DNA of 64,000 nt from an uncultured Lachnospiraceae bacterium (GTDB lineage: Bacteria; Bacillota; Clostridia; Lachnospirales; Lachnospiraceae): assembly GCA_910585345.1 (NCBI GenBank), contig CAJUDS010000010.1, forward strand, positions 1-64,000, given 5' to 3'. Of this stretch, positions 1-7,645 are shown piece after piece. The translations under genes were made by a program, and so were the position numbers. Within the stretch, counting starts at the first letter, position 1. Every line of letters starts with the position of its first letter. The notes beneath the pieces are model-generated. The model had not been told where the DNA came from, did no database searches, and was given only the letters and a program-made list of their open reading frames with translations.

Positions 1-18
1 TGCTCCTCCTTTTCTGCG

Positions 19-249
19 TCAGCCTGAGTAGCTGAACATCTCCTGCACACGGCGGATCAGGGTCGGCAGCACGGTCTCGTCAAACAGGGCATACAGACCT
101 GCCAGCACCAGCGCTCCGATGACCACGGCCATCAGGATCTTGATGGCCGTGTCCACGAACCCCTCCCCTTTCTGCTCCCTAAGAGCCATATATCCCGCAA
201 AGATCCTGCCGGATGCTTTTTCTTTTAAGTTCCTGATCCTGTTTTTCAT
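19..249 (-). CDS. Small single-pass ICE membrane protein (DUF6133-like)
   Basis: A 76-residue protein with a basic N-terminus, the motif KGEGFVDTAIKIL, one hydrophobic helix at about residues 36-55 (AVVIGALVLAGLYALF) and a short C-terminal tail ending MFSYSG. I recall this pattern from small proteins encoded next to the type IV secretion genes of Clostridia ICEs (DUF6133 family). The family's function is not established; a structural or pilin-like part of the mating channel is plausible from context. A good ribosome binding site (GAGGAGGAACC) precedes the ATG. It is the last complete gene before the element runs off the left edge. Confidence 0.7.
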   Translation of the reverse strand: MKNRIRNLKEKASGRIFAGYMALREQKGEGFVDTAIKILMAVVIGALVLAGLYALFDETVLPTLIRRVQEMFSYSG

Positions 250-324
250 GGTATGGTTCCTCCTCTTTTCTTTCTGCCATACAGGCTTTGTTTTCTGATC
301 CCGGACATGCCGCCATTGTCGCCG

Positions 325-882
325 CTACAGCTGCATGACGGGACTCTGCACCGGCTCCGGTCCGCCAAAGGCGATGGTCTTAAATCCCCGTTCATCTACA
401 TAATGGAATTCGCTGCCTTCCCCGTCATACAGCTCGATCACGTCTGACATGGACAGGGAATGGCCCGTATATCCCGGAGGATGCAGGCCCGTACTGAACT
501 TGTCGTAGATCTCCTCCAGGTTGTTGGTCTCGGCTTCCCCGTCAAACACCAGCTGGTAATCCTCCGGGGAAGGCTCCCCGAACCGTTCCCGCATCCGGTC
601 ATAGCCGATAAATTTCATATGCACGTCCACAGACGGCTTCAGCTGCCAGATCCGGATGTTCTTTAACACCGGGCCGTCCGACAGGTCATCCTGCCCGTTC
701 ATCAGGCGGTCATAGACGCCGTCCCGCCATTCCACCTCCCGGATCCCTTTCTGCTTCTCCAGAAAACGGTTCAGCCCGTCACCGGAAAAAAGCGGGTCCA
801 CCACAGCCTTGTTCCCGGTGACATACCCGGCCAGGTTCCCAAAGTACAGGATCCTTCCGTTTTCCATGCGTATCCCCCGCAC
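325..882 (-). CDS. YodL-domain ICE accessory protein
   Basis: A 185-residue soluble protein. The second half (about residues 75-165) matches the YodL-type domain as I know it from Firmicutes ICE proteins: an IWQLKP start, a DYQLVFDGE strand, then NNLEEIYDKFS and a GHSLSMSDVIELY...FHYVDERGFK block. The N-terminal 70 residues are not recognised. The GTG start at 882 has AGGAGGG seven bases upstream; an ATG five codons in (867) is the alternative. The function of the domain is unknown; it often occurs on plasmids and ICEs beside antirestriction genes. Confidence 0.7.
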   Translation of the reverse strand: MRGIRMENGRILYFGNLAGYVTGNKAVVDPLFSGDGLNRFLEKQKGIREVEWRDGVYDRLMNGQDDLSDGPVLKNIRIWQLKPSVDVHMKFIGYDRMRERFGEPSPEDYQLVFDGEAETNNLEEIYDKFSTGLHPPGYTGHSLSMSDVIELYDGEGSEFHYVDERGFKTIAFGGPEPVQSPVMQL

Positions 883-899
883 AGGGCATCCCTCCTCTC

Positions 900-1493
900 C
901 TAAGTGATCTCCATGCTCCCGCCATCCGCCTGCCCCTGCCTCTTTTTCAGAGTTTCTTCGTCCGGGAACACGATTTCCCCGGCCACCACCTCCATCACGC
1001 AGAAATCGCCCCGGTCACACAGCATGATCTTATGCTGGTAGGGCTTCTGCATCTCCACATAGTCCATGGCCTCCTTCTCACTGCACAGCCATACCCCTGC
1101 AGCATAGCGCCCGTCCTCCAGGAAGCTGTACCCGGAGTAAAGCGGCTCATGCCCAGGAAGCGGCACCGCCCCGATGGGGCGGATCTGGGACAGATGGAGC
1201 TTCGCCTGCTCCGGCAGGAGTGCCGGCTTTAAGGCTCCCAGGACCTGGGAGCGCCGGAAATGGGCCGCCTCCCCATTGTCCAGGCTGACCCCCGACACGA
1301 CACGGCCTTTGGCATCCGGCCCGGCCCCGTTCCCGCCTGTGCAGAAATAAAGCTGGTCCCCAGGACGGCCAGGAAGCATATCCAGGCGGAGCACGATGAC
1401 CTTCCCTTTTAAGGAAAGGCTGTCTCCGGTCCCTTCGCAGTCCTCCGCCGTATAGATCCTTTTCCCTTCTTTTTCTTCTGTCTGCTTCTCCAT
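900..1493 (-). CDS. Hypothetical ICE protein
   Basis: A 197-residue soluble protein that I do not recognise. It has no membrane segment and no clear catalytic motif. Two scattered cysteines (LYFCTGG and IMLCDRG) and acidic, glycine-rich loops are visible. Its ribosome binding site is formed by the end of the upstream AbrB-like gene, which stops four bases before this ATG, so the two are probably translationally coupled. Position within the ICE run suggests an accessory or regulatory role, but nothing in the sequence shows which. Confidence 0.6.
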   Translation of the reverse strand: MEKQTEEKEGKRIYTAEDCEGTGDSLSLKGKVIVLRLDMLPGRPGDQLYFCTGGNGAGPDAKGRVVSGVSLDNGEAAHFRRSQVLGALKPALLPEQAKLHLSQIRPIGAVPLPGHEPLYSGYSFLEDGRYAAGVWLCSEKEAMDYVEMQKPYQHKIMLCDRGDFCVMEVVAGEIVFPDEETLKKRQGQADGGSMEIT

Positions 1494-1497
1494 TTCC

Positions 1498-1776
1498 TCA
1501 TCCCTCCTTCTGTCGCATCAGCCCGGACAGGTCGGAGATCAGGCTCAGGCGGGTATCGTCCGGCATGGTCCGGATGGCCGCCCGCACATAGGCTTCCACT
1601 GCCTCCGGGGACTGGTCCCCTACTTCGATGATGCTGACCTTCCGCACCGACACTTTTCCGTCCGCTATCCCCAGGCCCACGATGTCCCCGTACTCCATCC
1701 CGGCTGCGGCCCGCATCTCCTTCGGGATCAGCACCCGCCCTTTCTGGTCCAGCAGCTTGTATACCGGCTTACCCAT
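1498..1776 (-). CDS. AbrB/SpoVT-MazE-type DNA-binding protein
   Basis: A 92-residue protein whose first 47 residues form a swapped-hairpin AbrB domain: YKLLDQKGRVLIPKEMR, then a turn (AAGMEYGDIVGL) and the VSVRKV strand. The C-terminal half (SPEAVEAYVRAAIRTMP) is probably helical. AbrB-type proteins bind DNA as dimers and act as transition regulators or antitoxins; no toxin gene is visible beside it, so a transcriptional regulator of the ICE is more likely. The ATG sits inside the last codons of the upstream gene (8-base overlap), and GGAGGATTTTTGG precedes it. Confidence 0.8.
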   Translation of the reverse strand: MGKPVYKLLDQKGRVLIPKEMRAAAGMEYGDIVGLGIADGKVSVRKVSIIEVGDQSPEAVEAYVRAAIRTMPDDTRLSLISDLSGLMRQKEG

Positions 1777-2206
1777 CCAAAAATCCTCCTTTCTCCAGGA
1801 TCTCCATAGCTTCCTTCTCTGTCATGTCCAGCAACTGCAGCATCCCGTAAAAGGGCTTCCGGACCACTGCCAGCGGTTCCTCCGCCCCCATCAGGACCGC
1901 ACCTTCCACGGTCCGGACCACAAGCTCCGCATCCAGGGGGATCCCGGCTTCCCGGAGCAGGGCATGGGGGAGCTTCAGCTCCGCCTCCCCTGAAAGCTCC
2001 ATGCATTCCGTCTTCCGGAACCCTTCTGCAGAGAGAAAAAATCTCCCATAGCTGTTCTCCGCCCGGACAGGACGCAGGCTTTCACAGGTGATGCAAACCT
2101 CATCCCCCGGCCCTGCCCCCATGGTCTCCAGTACCCCAGGCGGCAGGATGACGCTCCCGTCCTGGGCAACTGTCCCGCTCACTTCGATCCATCCCACATC
2201 AGCCAC
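1769..2206 (-). CDS. Second AbrB-like protein, possibly with two hairpin repeats
   Basis: A 145-residue protein. Residues 7-45 (EVSGTVAQDGSVILPPGVLE followed by GPGDEVCITCE) look like an AbrB swapped hairpin. A second similar stretch lies around residues 72-108 (MELSGEAELKLPHALLREAG, AELVVRTVEGAVLM). The C-terminal tail ends in a helix (DMTEKEAMEILEKGG). The two AbrB-like genes overlap by eight bases and may work together. GTG at 2206 is listed; another in-frame GTG at 2197 sits eight bases after AGGAGG and is equally good. The second repeat is my reading of the pattern only. Confidence 0.65.
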   Translation of the reverse strand: MADVGWIEVSGTVAQDGSVILPPGVLETMGAGPGDEVCITCESLRPVRAENSYGRFFLSAEGFRKTECMELSGEAELKLPHALLREAGIPLDAELVVRTVEGAVLMGAEEPLAVVRKPFYGMLQLLDMTEKEAMEILEKGGFLDG

Positions 2207-2582
2207 CTCCTTCCTCCCCGCCAGGGCTTTCTCCCCTTTCTTTTAGTTCCTCACAGAATACCGCCACGGCCTCCCCGTCCCCATGGATGTCCGCCGCCTC
2301 CAGCTGCGCCACAAGGGCCGCGATCCGGGCGCATTCCTCCGTCAGCTCCTTCATCCGGGCGCTGGGGTTGTATCCCCCGCAGGTGCGGATATAGCCCTTC
2401 ACACGGCAGTCATAAAGCCCTGTTTTCTGGTTCTTTAAGAGGGCAAAATAAAGCCCCACCATGCATCCGTCTTCGATCCGCACCACCGGCATCCCGTCCC
2501 AGCCCGTAAGGAGCTTCTGTCTCCCTTCTGTCTTCTCCCTGATCAGGGCCTCCGCCCATCTCAGCTGTTCAAGTCCCTCCAT
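2199..2582 (-). CDS. Hypothetical ICE protein
   Basis: A 127-residue soluble protein without a recognised family. It begins MEGLEQLRWAEALIRE and has a central strand-rich part (MPVVRIEDGCMVGLYFALL) and a C-terminal helical part rich in Glu and Ala, ending in a Gly/Glu-rich tail. The ATG at 2582 has GGGAGG eight bases upstream and overlaps the 3' end of the methylase gene by 14 bases, so the pair is likely cotranslated. An in-frame GTG three codons earlier is less well placed. Confidence 0.6.
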   Translation of the reverse strand: MEGLEQLRWAEALIREKTEGRQKLLTGWDGMPVVRIEDGCMVGLYFALLKNQKTGLYDCRVKGYIRTCGGYNPSARMKELTEECARIAALVAQLEAADIHGDGEAVAVFCEELKERGESPGGEEGGG

Positions 2583-3516
2583 CTTTCTCACCTCCCGGCA
2601 TCCAGTCCCCGAACAGGCTCATCTGCTGCGGCCCGGCCAGCTTCTGCTCCTCCGGGTCATAGTTGGTGATGATCAGCTCCGGGTACTCGCAGCCGTTGTC
2701 ATACCGCTGCGCCAGGTTGTTCATCCGGGTCACCGCCGTGATCTGCCGCCCTTCATACAGGTCCCGGATATAGCCGCAGTCGTTGTAGCTGACCATCCAT
2801 TTCCCCTGGCAGGCATTTAACGTGTCCCGGAGGCGCACATGGTCCTGCTTCGGGAATTCCACTGTGTAGTGGTCCTCCGTCATGTAATAGGGCGGGTCGC
2901 AGTAGATGAATGCGCTCTCCCGGTCGTACTGGCGGATGAGCGCCTCAAAGTCCTTGTTCTCTATGACCGTGTTCGCCAGCCGCCTGGACGCCTCCCAGAT
3001 CAGGGAGAAGGTCCTGCGCACATCAAAGGGCTGGCAGCCGTAGGAAGTGCAGCCGCTCCCGTAACTGTAGCGGATCAGCTTATAAAAGGCCACGGCCCGC
3101 CGCACGTCTCCGGGGGAGGCGTTCTCAAGCATCAGGGAACGGATGTCTTCAAACTCCGGCGCGGGCAGGTTATGCTCTGCCAGCTCCAGCTCTCTGGCCA
3201 TAAAAGGGGCATCGAACTCCCCTTTGTCCAGGAACTGCCGGATCACGCCAAATTCATCCCGGCTGTTTAACGGCAAGAACCCCAGATCCCGCAGAAACTC
3301 CCAGGTCTGGCCCTTCACACAGGCATACAGGTTGGCCAGGTTGGAGTTGAAATCGTTGTAGACCTCCATCACCTTCCCGTCCGGGGGCCTGCCGAACAGC
3401 ACCCAGCCGCCTCCCCCGAACACCTCGATATAGCGGTCGTAGCGGGCGGGGAACATGTCATAGATCACTTTCCGCAATGCCTTTTTCCCGCCGACCCATG
3501 AGATAAAACTGTTGAT
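2569..3516 (-). CDS. D12-class DNA adenine N6-methyltransferase
   Basis: This protein transfers a methyl group from SAM to adenine in DNA. The D12 order is visible: the SAM-binding SWVGGKK near the N-terminus, then YIEVFGGGGWVLF, EVYNDFNSNL, and the catalytic motif CDPPYY near residue 205. The first in-frame ATG/GTG/TTG is a TTG at 3477, but starting there would delete the conserved SWVGGKK motif. The open frame extends upstream to an in-frame TAA, and a perfect AAGGAGG (3526-3532) lies nine bases before an ATC codon at 3516, giving 315 residues. I therefore place the start at that ATC, which is unusual. ICE methylases probably protect incoming DNA from host restriction. Confidence 0.85.
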   Translation of the reverse strand: MNSFISWVGGKKALRKVIYDMFPARYDRYIEVFGGGGWVLFGRPPDGKVMEVYNDFNSNLANLYACVKGQTWEFLRDLGFLPLNSRDEFGVIRQFLDKGEFDAPFMARELELAEHNLPAPEFEDIRSLMLENASPGDVRRAVAFYKLIRYSYGSGCTSYGCQPFDVRRTFSLIWEASRRLANTVIENKDFEALIRQYDRESAFIYCDPPYYMTEDHYTVEFPKQDHVRLRDTLNACQGKWMVSYNDCGYIRDLYEGRQITAVTRMNNLAQRYDNGCEYPELIITNYDPEEQKLAGPQQMSLFGDWMPGGEKDGGT

Positions 3517-3525
3517 CTTCTGCCA

Positions 3526-3532
3526 CCTCCTT
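3526..3532 (-). promoter_or_regulatory. Ribosome binding site that points to an ATC start
   Basis: AAGGAGG on the minus strand, a perfect match to the anti-Shine-Dalgarno core. Nine bases downstream is ATC (3514-3516), the first codon of the conserved methylase N-terminus. No ATG, GTG or TTG in the right frame lies between this site and the TTG at 3477. Confidence 0.7.
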
Positions 3533-3624
3533 CTTCTGATTTACTGATACACATAAATCTCCTCTTTTTTATCCATCCAACCACTGCACTTTTGCCTCAT
3601 CACCAGACACCTGGCTCCGGTCTG

Positions 3625-4815
3625 TCACATGGTCTGGCAGGCGCATCCTCCCATCTGCACGTCATCCTCCTGAGTCTCTGAAAGTTCCGGTTCCCGGTCC
3701 AGGGATACCGCGCCGTAGGATGTCAGCTTCATGCCTGCCGCTTCATACTGCTCCATTCCATACTGATAAAAACTGAATCTCTCAAAAGCCGGATCCGAAC
3801 AGTCCACGCCCAGGTTCTCCAGACATTCCCGCCCATAGCCTGCATAACTGATCTGACCGGGATCGAACACATAGTCATCCAGCCGGTCTGCAAGCCAGAG
3901 ACACCTCTCCACACTTTTCCAGCCGTCAAACTCCAGGACGGCCTTGTATTTTACAAGCTCCTCCTGTGTCATCTCCGCCACTCTTCCTGCCAGCTCATTC
4001 AGCGCCTCCATGTCCTCATCCGGACCGATGTGTTCTTCAAAGGCAGGGATCATGCTGCTGACCTCCAGGATCCTGTATCCGCTCAGACATGGTGTAGAAA
4101 GAAAACTCCATAAAGAGGTCATTTCCCCGCTTCTGCGGGGCAGTAAAAACCACCCATCGCCCTTTTCCGGATGATCCCGTTCCTCGACACGTACAGACAA
4201 AAATGTTTTTGTCTCCGGTTCCAGCAGCGGCACCTCCTGACCGTCATAGATCTCCTGCCAGCCTTCTTTTGAGCGGTAGCAGTAGCCTTCCTTCGTAAAC
4301 GCGCCCTTTTCCGAATGTCTGAGATATGCCCCTACCTTTGCCGGATCCATCAGGGCGATCACTTCATCCGGCAGGTCCTGCAGGATCCGTAAAAAATCCC
4401 CGTCCAGCGCGTTCTCCCCCAGATCCGTATCTTTCACGATACCGGGCAGGAAGTCAAAGTATTCCAGGTTTTCGGTGGCATTGATCAGGTCTTTGATGGA
4501 GCATTCATGGCCCCTGCGCTCGGTCTCGATACAGGCCAGCACCCCTTCATACCGGGAAATTTCTTCCTGGTCCATCTGCCTGACCCTGCCGGCAAGAAAG
4601 TTCACCTCCTCCACCTTCGCTTCTGTCCTGGCCAGCCGTTCCCGCAGGAAATCCGGCCATCTCCGGAAGGTGATTATCCGGTACTCCCCATCCACCGGTA
4701 CCCTGGCCCGTTCCATGGCATCCTGCACCAGTGCTCTGACAGCAGGCACTTTCAGCTCCGCTCCCCGGTATTCCGGGCAGTCTGCATATTTTGTTGCTGC
4801 GATCGTCACATACAT
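3625..4815 (-). CDS. ArdA-type antirestriction protein with two modules
   Basis: A 396-residue acidic protein. ArdA proteins mimic bent B-form DNA and block type I restriction enzymes. Two copies of the ArdA core are visible: VNFLAGRVRQMDQEEISRYE (near residue 74), followed by IKDLINATENLEYFDF, and LNELAGRVAEMTQEELVKYK (near 280), followed by a similar CLWLADRLDDYVFDP. Between them is the typical HSEKGAFTKEGYCYRS...YDGQEVP block. The tail ends in a cysteine-bearing GGCACQTM. The ATG directly abuts the stop of the next paralogue upstream. The family call rests on pattern memory but several motifs agree. Confidence 0.8.
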   Translation of the reverse strand: MYVTIAATKYADCPEYRGAELKVPAVRALVQDAMERARVPVDGEYRIITFRRWPDFLRERLARTEAKVEEVNFLAGRVRQMDQEEISRYEGVLACIETERRGHECSIKDLINATENLEYFDFLPGIVKDTDLGENALDGDFLRILQDLPDEVIALMDPAKVGAYLRHSEKGAFTKEGYCYRSKEGWQEIYDGQEVPLLEPETKTFLSVRVEERDHPEKGDGWFLLPRRSGEMTSLWSFLSTPCLSGYRILEVSSMIPAFEEHIGPDEDMEALNELAGRVAEMTQEELVKYKAVLEFDGWKSVERCLWLADRLDDYVFDPGQISYAGYGRECLENLGVDCSDPAFERFSFYQYGMEQYEAAGMKLTSYGAVSLDREPELSETQEDDVQMGGCACQTM

Positions 4816-6477
4816 CTACATCCCTCCCATCTGGGGACCGCTGCTCTCCCGGAGCCGGTCCAGGAACACATCCTCCGGCAGGATCTCAAAGTCCTCCCCG
4901 GAATGCCAGAAGCTGACATACAGTTCCCCTTCTTCCGCCTCGATCTCCCGCTGCTCAAAGCCTTCCCCCCAGCCATCAGAAGCCTGGCCGCTCCAGCCTG
5001 CCATGACCGCCTCCATCTCCTGCGGGGTCAGCTCTCCATGGCTTACCACGGTCATCACCCCGTACAGACAGCCGTTCACCTCCTCGATGCCGGGGAGCAT
5101 GCTGGCCACCCGCTGTTTCAACAGCTGGTTGTTCAGATACATGGCCAGTCCCCGGCCTCCCTCATGGGACCAGTCTTCCCCAGCCACCCGTTCCTGTATA
5201 GCGGATGCGTACTGCATCAGGTCCCGGCCATCCAGGACGGTCGGTGTCTCCCCCATGTTTCCCCATTCATCCTCTTCAAAAAACTCCCCCTGGAGCGGGC
5301 TGAACAGGCGGGTCGTGACCAGATCTCCGGAAAGGTCCCGGAAGCGCCATTTTTCGCTTGTTATGATGCCATGGGAGGTTTCCACCGCCCCGGTCTCCTC
5401 CATCAGGGCCTTCGCCATACGGTCCATGTCCACGAACTGCTCAATAAACCCGTCCAGGTAGTAGACCTCGCTGTCCTCCAGGATATGATGGACATACTCC
5501 TCCGGGCTGTCCACTCCTTCCGGACACAGACGGTAGTCCTTCAGGTTCCCTGCCGCCTCCAGCGCCTCTCCCAGTGTCCTGGGACACTCTGCCTCCAGCA
5601 CGGCATACAGCTGCCAAAGCCGTTCCTCTGTCCCGTCCAGCACTTCTTCCACGAAAAATGTGGCCGCCTGATTGATCTCCTCCGCCCCCAGACCGGCAGG
5701 CAGGTAGTCCGTCAGATCCTCCCGCCCCACAATGGACGTAAAAAAGCTTAATCCATCCAGGCTCTCTACCCGGAAATGTTCCCTTGCCAGCGCGACCCGT
5801 TCCCTGGGAGCCGGAACCGACAGGGCATAGTCCCCGCAGGAACTCCCGCATCCTTTCTGGTACAGATGCAGAAGGGCCAGGCTGCCCTTTTCATATCCCG
5901 GATAGATGTACCCGATGTGCCTGCCGTCCCCATAGACTTCCTCCGGCACAGCCCCTTCCTTTTTCAGAACCAGCCCGCTGGGGGAGAACTCCCCTTTATG
6001 GCGGAGGAAATAGGCGGAGGACACCCTTTCATGGTCCAGGAATCCTGCGATCTCTGCAGGAACCTCCACACCCTTATCCCTTTTCAGCATCATCCGGGAT
6101 ATCTCACTCTGATCCGTCCCGTGGGGGATCAGCTCATACTGGTCCAAGTTGTAGGAGAGGTTGATGATCTCTCCCAGTGTCCCCGGCTCCTCCATCCGGA
6201 GCGCTGCGGAGAACACGTCCTGTTCCGTCTGTGTCAGATATCCGATCCGTCTGGCCAGGAAATCCAGTTCGTGGCGGTTTTCCTGCTTTTCACAGGAAAT
6301 CCCTTTGAGCCGTTCTCCCAGATGGGGGACCGTTGTCTGTGCCTCCTGGACCAGCACCGGTGCCTCCGGCCTGGCATCCCCGAACTCCGCAAGGGCCTTA
6401 TCCATTTCCTTATAGAACTCTGGCAGCGACAGGCAGATGGTCCTGCCCGCGTTCCTTCCGATATACAGTTTCAGCAT
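4816..6477 (-). CDS. Long ArdA-like protein with extra C-terminal domain
   Basis: A 553-residue acidic protein. An ArdA-type module lies near residues 70-120 (LDFLARRIGYLTQTEQDVFS, then GEIINLSYNLDQYELIP), and a second one near 255-330 (EINQAATFFVEEV...LYAVLEAECP, EAAGNLKDYRL). Residues about 390-530 form a further domain (TTRLFSPLQGEFF ... GGRGLAMYLNNQLL ... GWGEGFEQREIE) that is shared with the products at 7115-7645 and 8663-10309. It overlaps the upstream gene by seven bases and its stop touches the start of the 396-residue paralogue. The C-terminal domain is not one I can name. Confidence 0.7.
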   Translation of the reverse strand: MLKLYIGRNAGRTICLSLPEFYKEMDKALAEFGDARPEAPVLVQEAQTTVPHLGERLKGISCEKQENRHELDFLARRIGYLTQTEQDVFSAALRMEEPGTLGEIINLSYNLDQYELIPHGTDQSEISRMMLKRDKGVEVPAEIAGFLDHERVSSAYFLRHKGEFSPSGLVLKKEGAVPEEVYGDGRHIGYIYPGYEKGSLALLHLYQKGCGSSCGDYALSVPAPRERVALAREHFRVESLDGLSFFTSIVGREDLTDYLPAGLGAEEINQAATFFVEEVLDGTEERLWQLYAVLEAECPRTLGEALEAAGNLKDYRLCPEGVDSPEEYVHHILEDSEVYYLDGFIEQFVDMDRMAKALMEETGAVETSHGIITSEKWRFRDLSGDLVTTRLFSPLQGEFFEEDEWGNMGETPTVLDGRDLMQYASAIQERVAGEDWSHEGGRGLAMYLNNQLLKQRVASMLPGIEEVNGCLYGVMTVVSHGELTPQEMEAVMAGWSGQASDGWGEGFEQREIEAEEGELYVSFWHSGEDFEILPEDVFLDRLRESSGPQMGGM

Positions 6478-7103
6478 TTCTTTCCCGGCCTCCTTCCCTT
6501 CTTCTCTTCTTTTTCTGCTGTGATCCCGATCCCGTGCCGACTGATCAGGATGCCGCTTAAGATCACCTGCAGGAGACGGTCACTGATCAGCTCCGGGTCC
6601 CCCAGTTCCGATAAGGACAGCCCCGGCCTGACGCCGCACATCTCCTTTGCGGCACACAACAGGGCATAGCCATCCGGTTCTATACCGTGGACCGCCATCT
6701 CCCTGTACCGGATCCCGTCTTTTGTAATGCATGGTTTTGCCTGGTTCCATAAAAAAGTGTCCGCACTCAGCAGGAACAGGGCCGCCGCCCTGCCATGGTC
6801 GGCGCACAAAGATACATAGTCGCCGTTCCCGCAGATCTCCCGGAACCTCTTTTTATGCTGGCCGCTCCGAAACACGGATCCCGCCACCTCCCCTCTGTTT
6901 TTCAGATTGATGATACGCGCCGCCAGCCGGGAGGGCGGGATCTCCCCCACAAAGAGCAGCACCAGCTCCCCGTATGGCATATCTGCTGTCTCCTCCGGCC
7001 TTCCCCGGATGACCCCGCACCGGCGCGGCTGGAAGCCGGGGATCTGCTGCATCCCGGCCTCCAGTTTCCCCAGTTCTGTCCCTGGCAAGAAGCATCCTGA
7101 CAA
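6471..7103 (-). CDS. Hypothetical ICE protein, TTG start
   Basis: A protein of about 210 residues. A longer open frame reaches 7385, but its first part lies antisense-like over the neighbouring gene and reads as Gly/Arg/Pro-rich nonsense. AGGAGG ends seven bases before a TTG at 7103, which I take as the start. Residues 90-160 (SVFRSGQHKKRFREIC, DHGRAAALFLLSADTFLW, GIEPDGYALL) vaguely resemble the DUF6075-type ICE proteins (a phage-like family of unknown role). The C-terminus is basic (KEEKKGRRPGKKC). It overlaps the ArdA-like gene downstream by seven bases. Confidence 0.6.
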   Translation of the reverse strand: MSGCFLPGTELGKLEAGMQQIPGFQPRRCGVIRGRPEETADMPYGELVLLFVGEIPPSRLAARIINLKNRGEVAGSVFRSGQHKKRFREICGNGDYVSLCADHGRAAALFLLSADTFLWNQAKPCITKDGIRYREMAVHGIEPDGYALLCAAKEMCGVRPGLSLSELGDPELISDRLLQVILSGILISRHGIGITAEKEEKKGRRPGKKC

Positions 7104-7114
7104 TCCCGCACCTC

Positions 7115-7645
7115 CTAAACCATGCCCATCCGGGGAAAACCCTGCCCCGTGGACTGTCCCTGTTCCGCTCTCCCGATGCCTTTCAGTTCCTGTTCCGTCT
7201 GGATCCGGTTCCTCGCTGCCGCGCCAAAATCCACACAGAGCCGGCAGCCCTCCTCGCATTCGATGTCCTGCTGAACGAACCCTTCTCCCCAGCCGTCCGT
7301 CATCTGCCCGTACCATTCCCGCTTCAGCTCTTCCGTCTCCTCCGGGGACAGCTCCTCCCGGCATTCCACCTCCAGGACTCCCCACAGGCTGTAGTTCCAG
7401 ATCTCCACTGCCGGATGCATGCCAAGGACCTTCTCTTTTAAAGCCCCCTCGTCCAGATATCTCGCAAGCCCCGGCCTGCCCTCCTCCAAAAGCTCCTCCT
7501 TCAGCGCCTTCCGGATGGTCCAGTCATACCCTCTCAGAGCATAGCCGTCCATGGTTGTGCAGTGATCCTCACTGTCATACAAACCGCCCACCAGGGGACT
7601 GTACAGCCGCATCGTTACCGGCGCTTTCGTTTCCTTATTCTCCAT
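7115..7645 (-). CDS. Stand-alone copy of the ArdA-associated C-terminal domain
   Basis: A 176-residue protein that is essentially the C-terminal domain of the 553-residue ArdA-like product: TMRLYSPLVGGLYD, RPGLARYLDEGALKEKVLGM, LWGVLEVECREELSPEETEEL and DGWGEGFVQQDIE align with it block by block. No ArdA module is present. The ATG at 7645 has GGAGGAGTGGAA upstream and overlaps the PP-loop gene by eleven bases. Its TAG stop is part of the ribosome binding site of the following gene. The function is unknown; co-occurrence with ArdA suggests an antirestriction partner. Confidence 0.65.
   Translation of the reverse strand: MENKETKAPVTMRLYSPLVGGLYDSEDHCTTMDGYALRGYDWTIRKALKEELLEEGRPGLARYLDEGALKEKVLGMHPAVEIWNYSLWGVLEVECREELSPEETEELKREWYGQMTDGWGEGFVQQDIECEEGCRLCVDFGAAARNRIQTEQELKGIGRAEQGQSTGQGFPRMGMV

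Noticed and set aside
4475..5751. Long plus-strand open frames (328 and 414 codons) across the ArdA genes
   Set aside because: They are antisense shadows of GC-rich genes, rich in Pro/Leu/His, without a ribosome binding site or family pattern. The same applies to frames at 5776-6669, 6907-7803, 9068-9892 and 9956-10852.
7104..7385. N-terminal extension of the 6471-7103 gene up to 7385
   Set aside because: It reads as Gly/Arg-rich nonsense over a real gene in another frame, and a well-placed site and TTG at 7103 explain the start.
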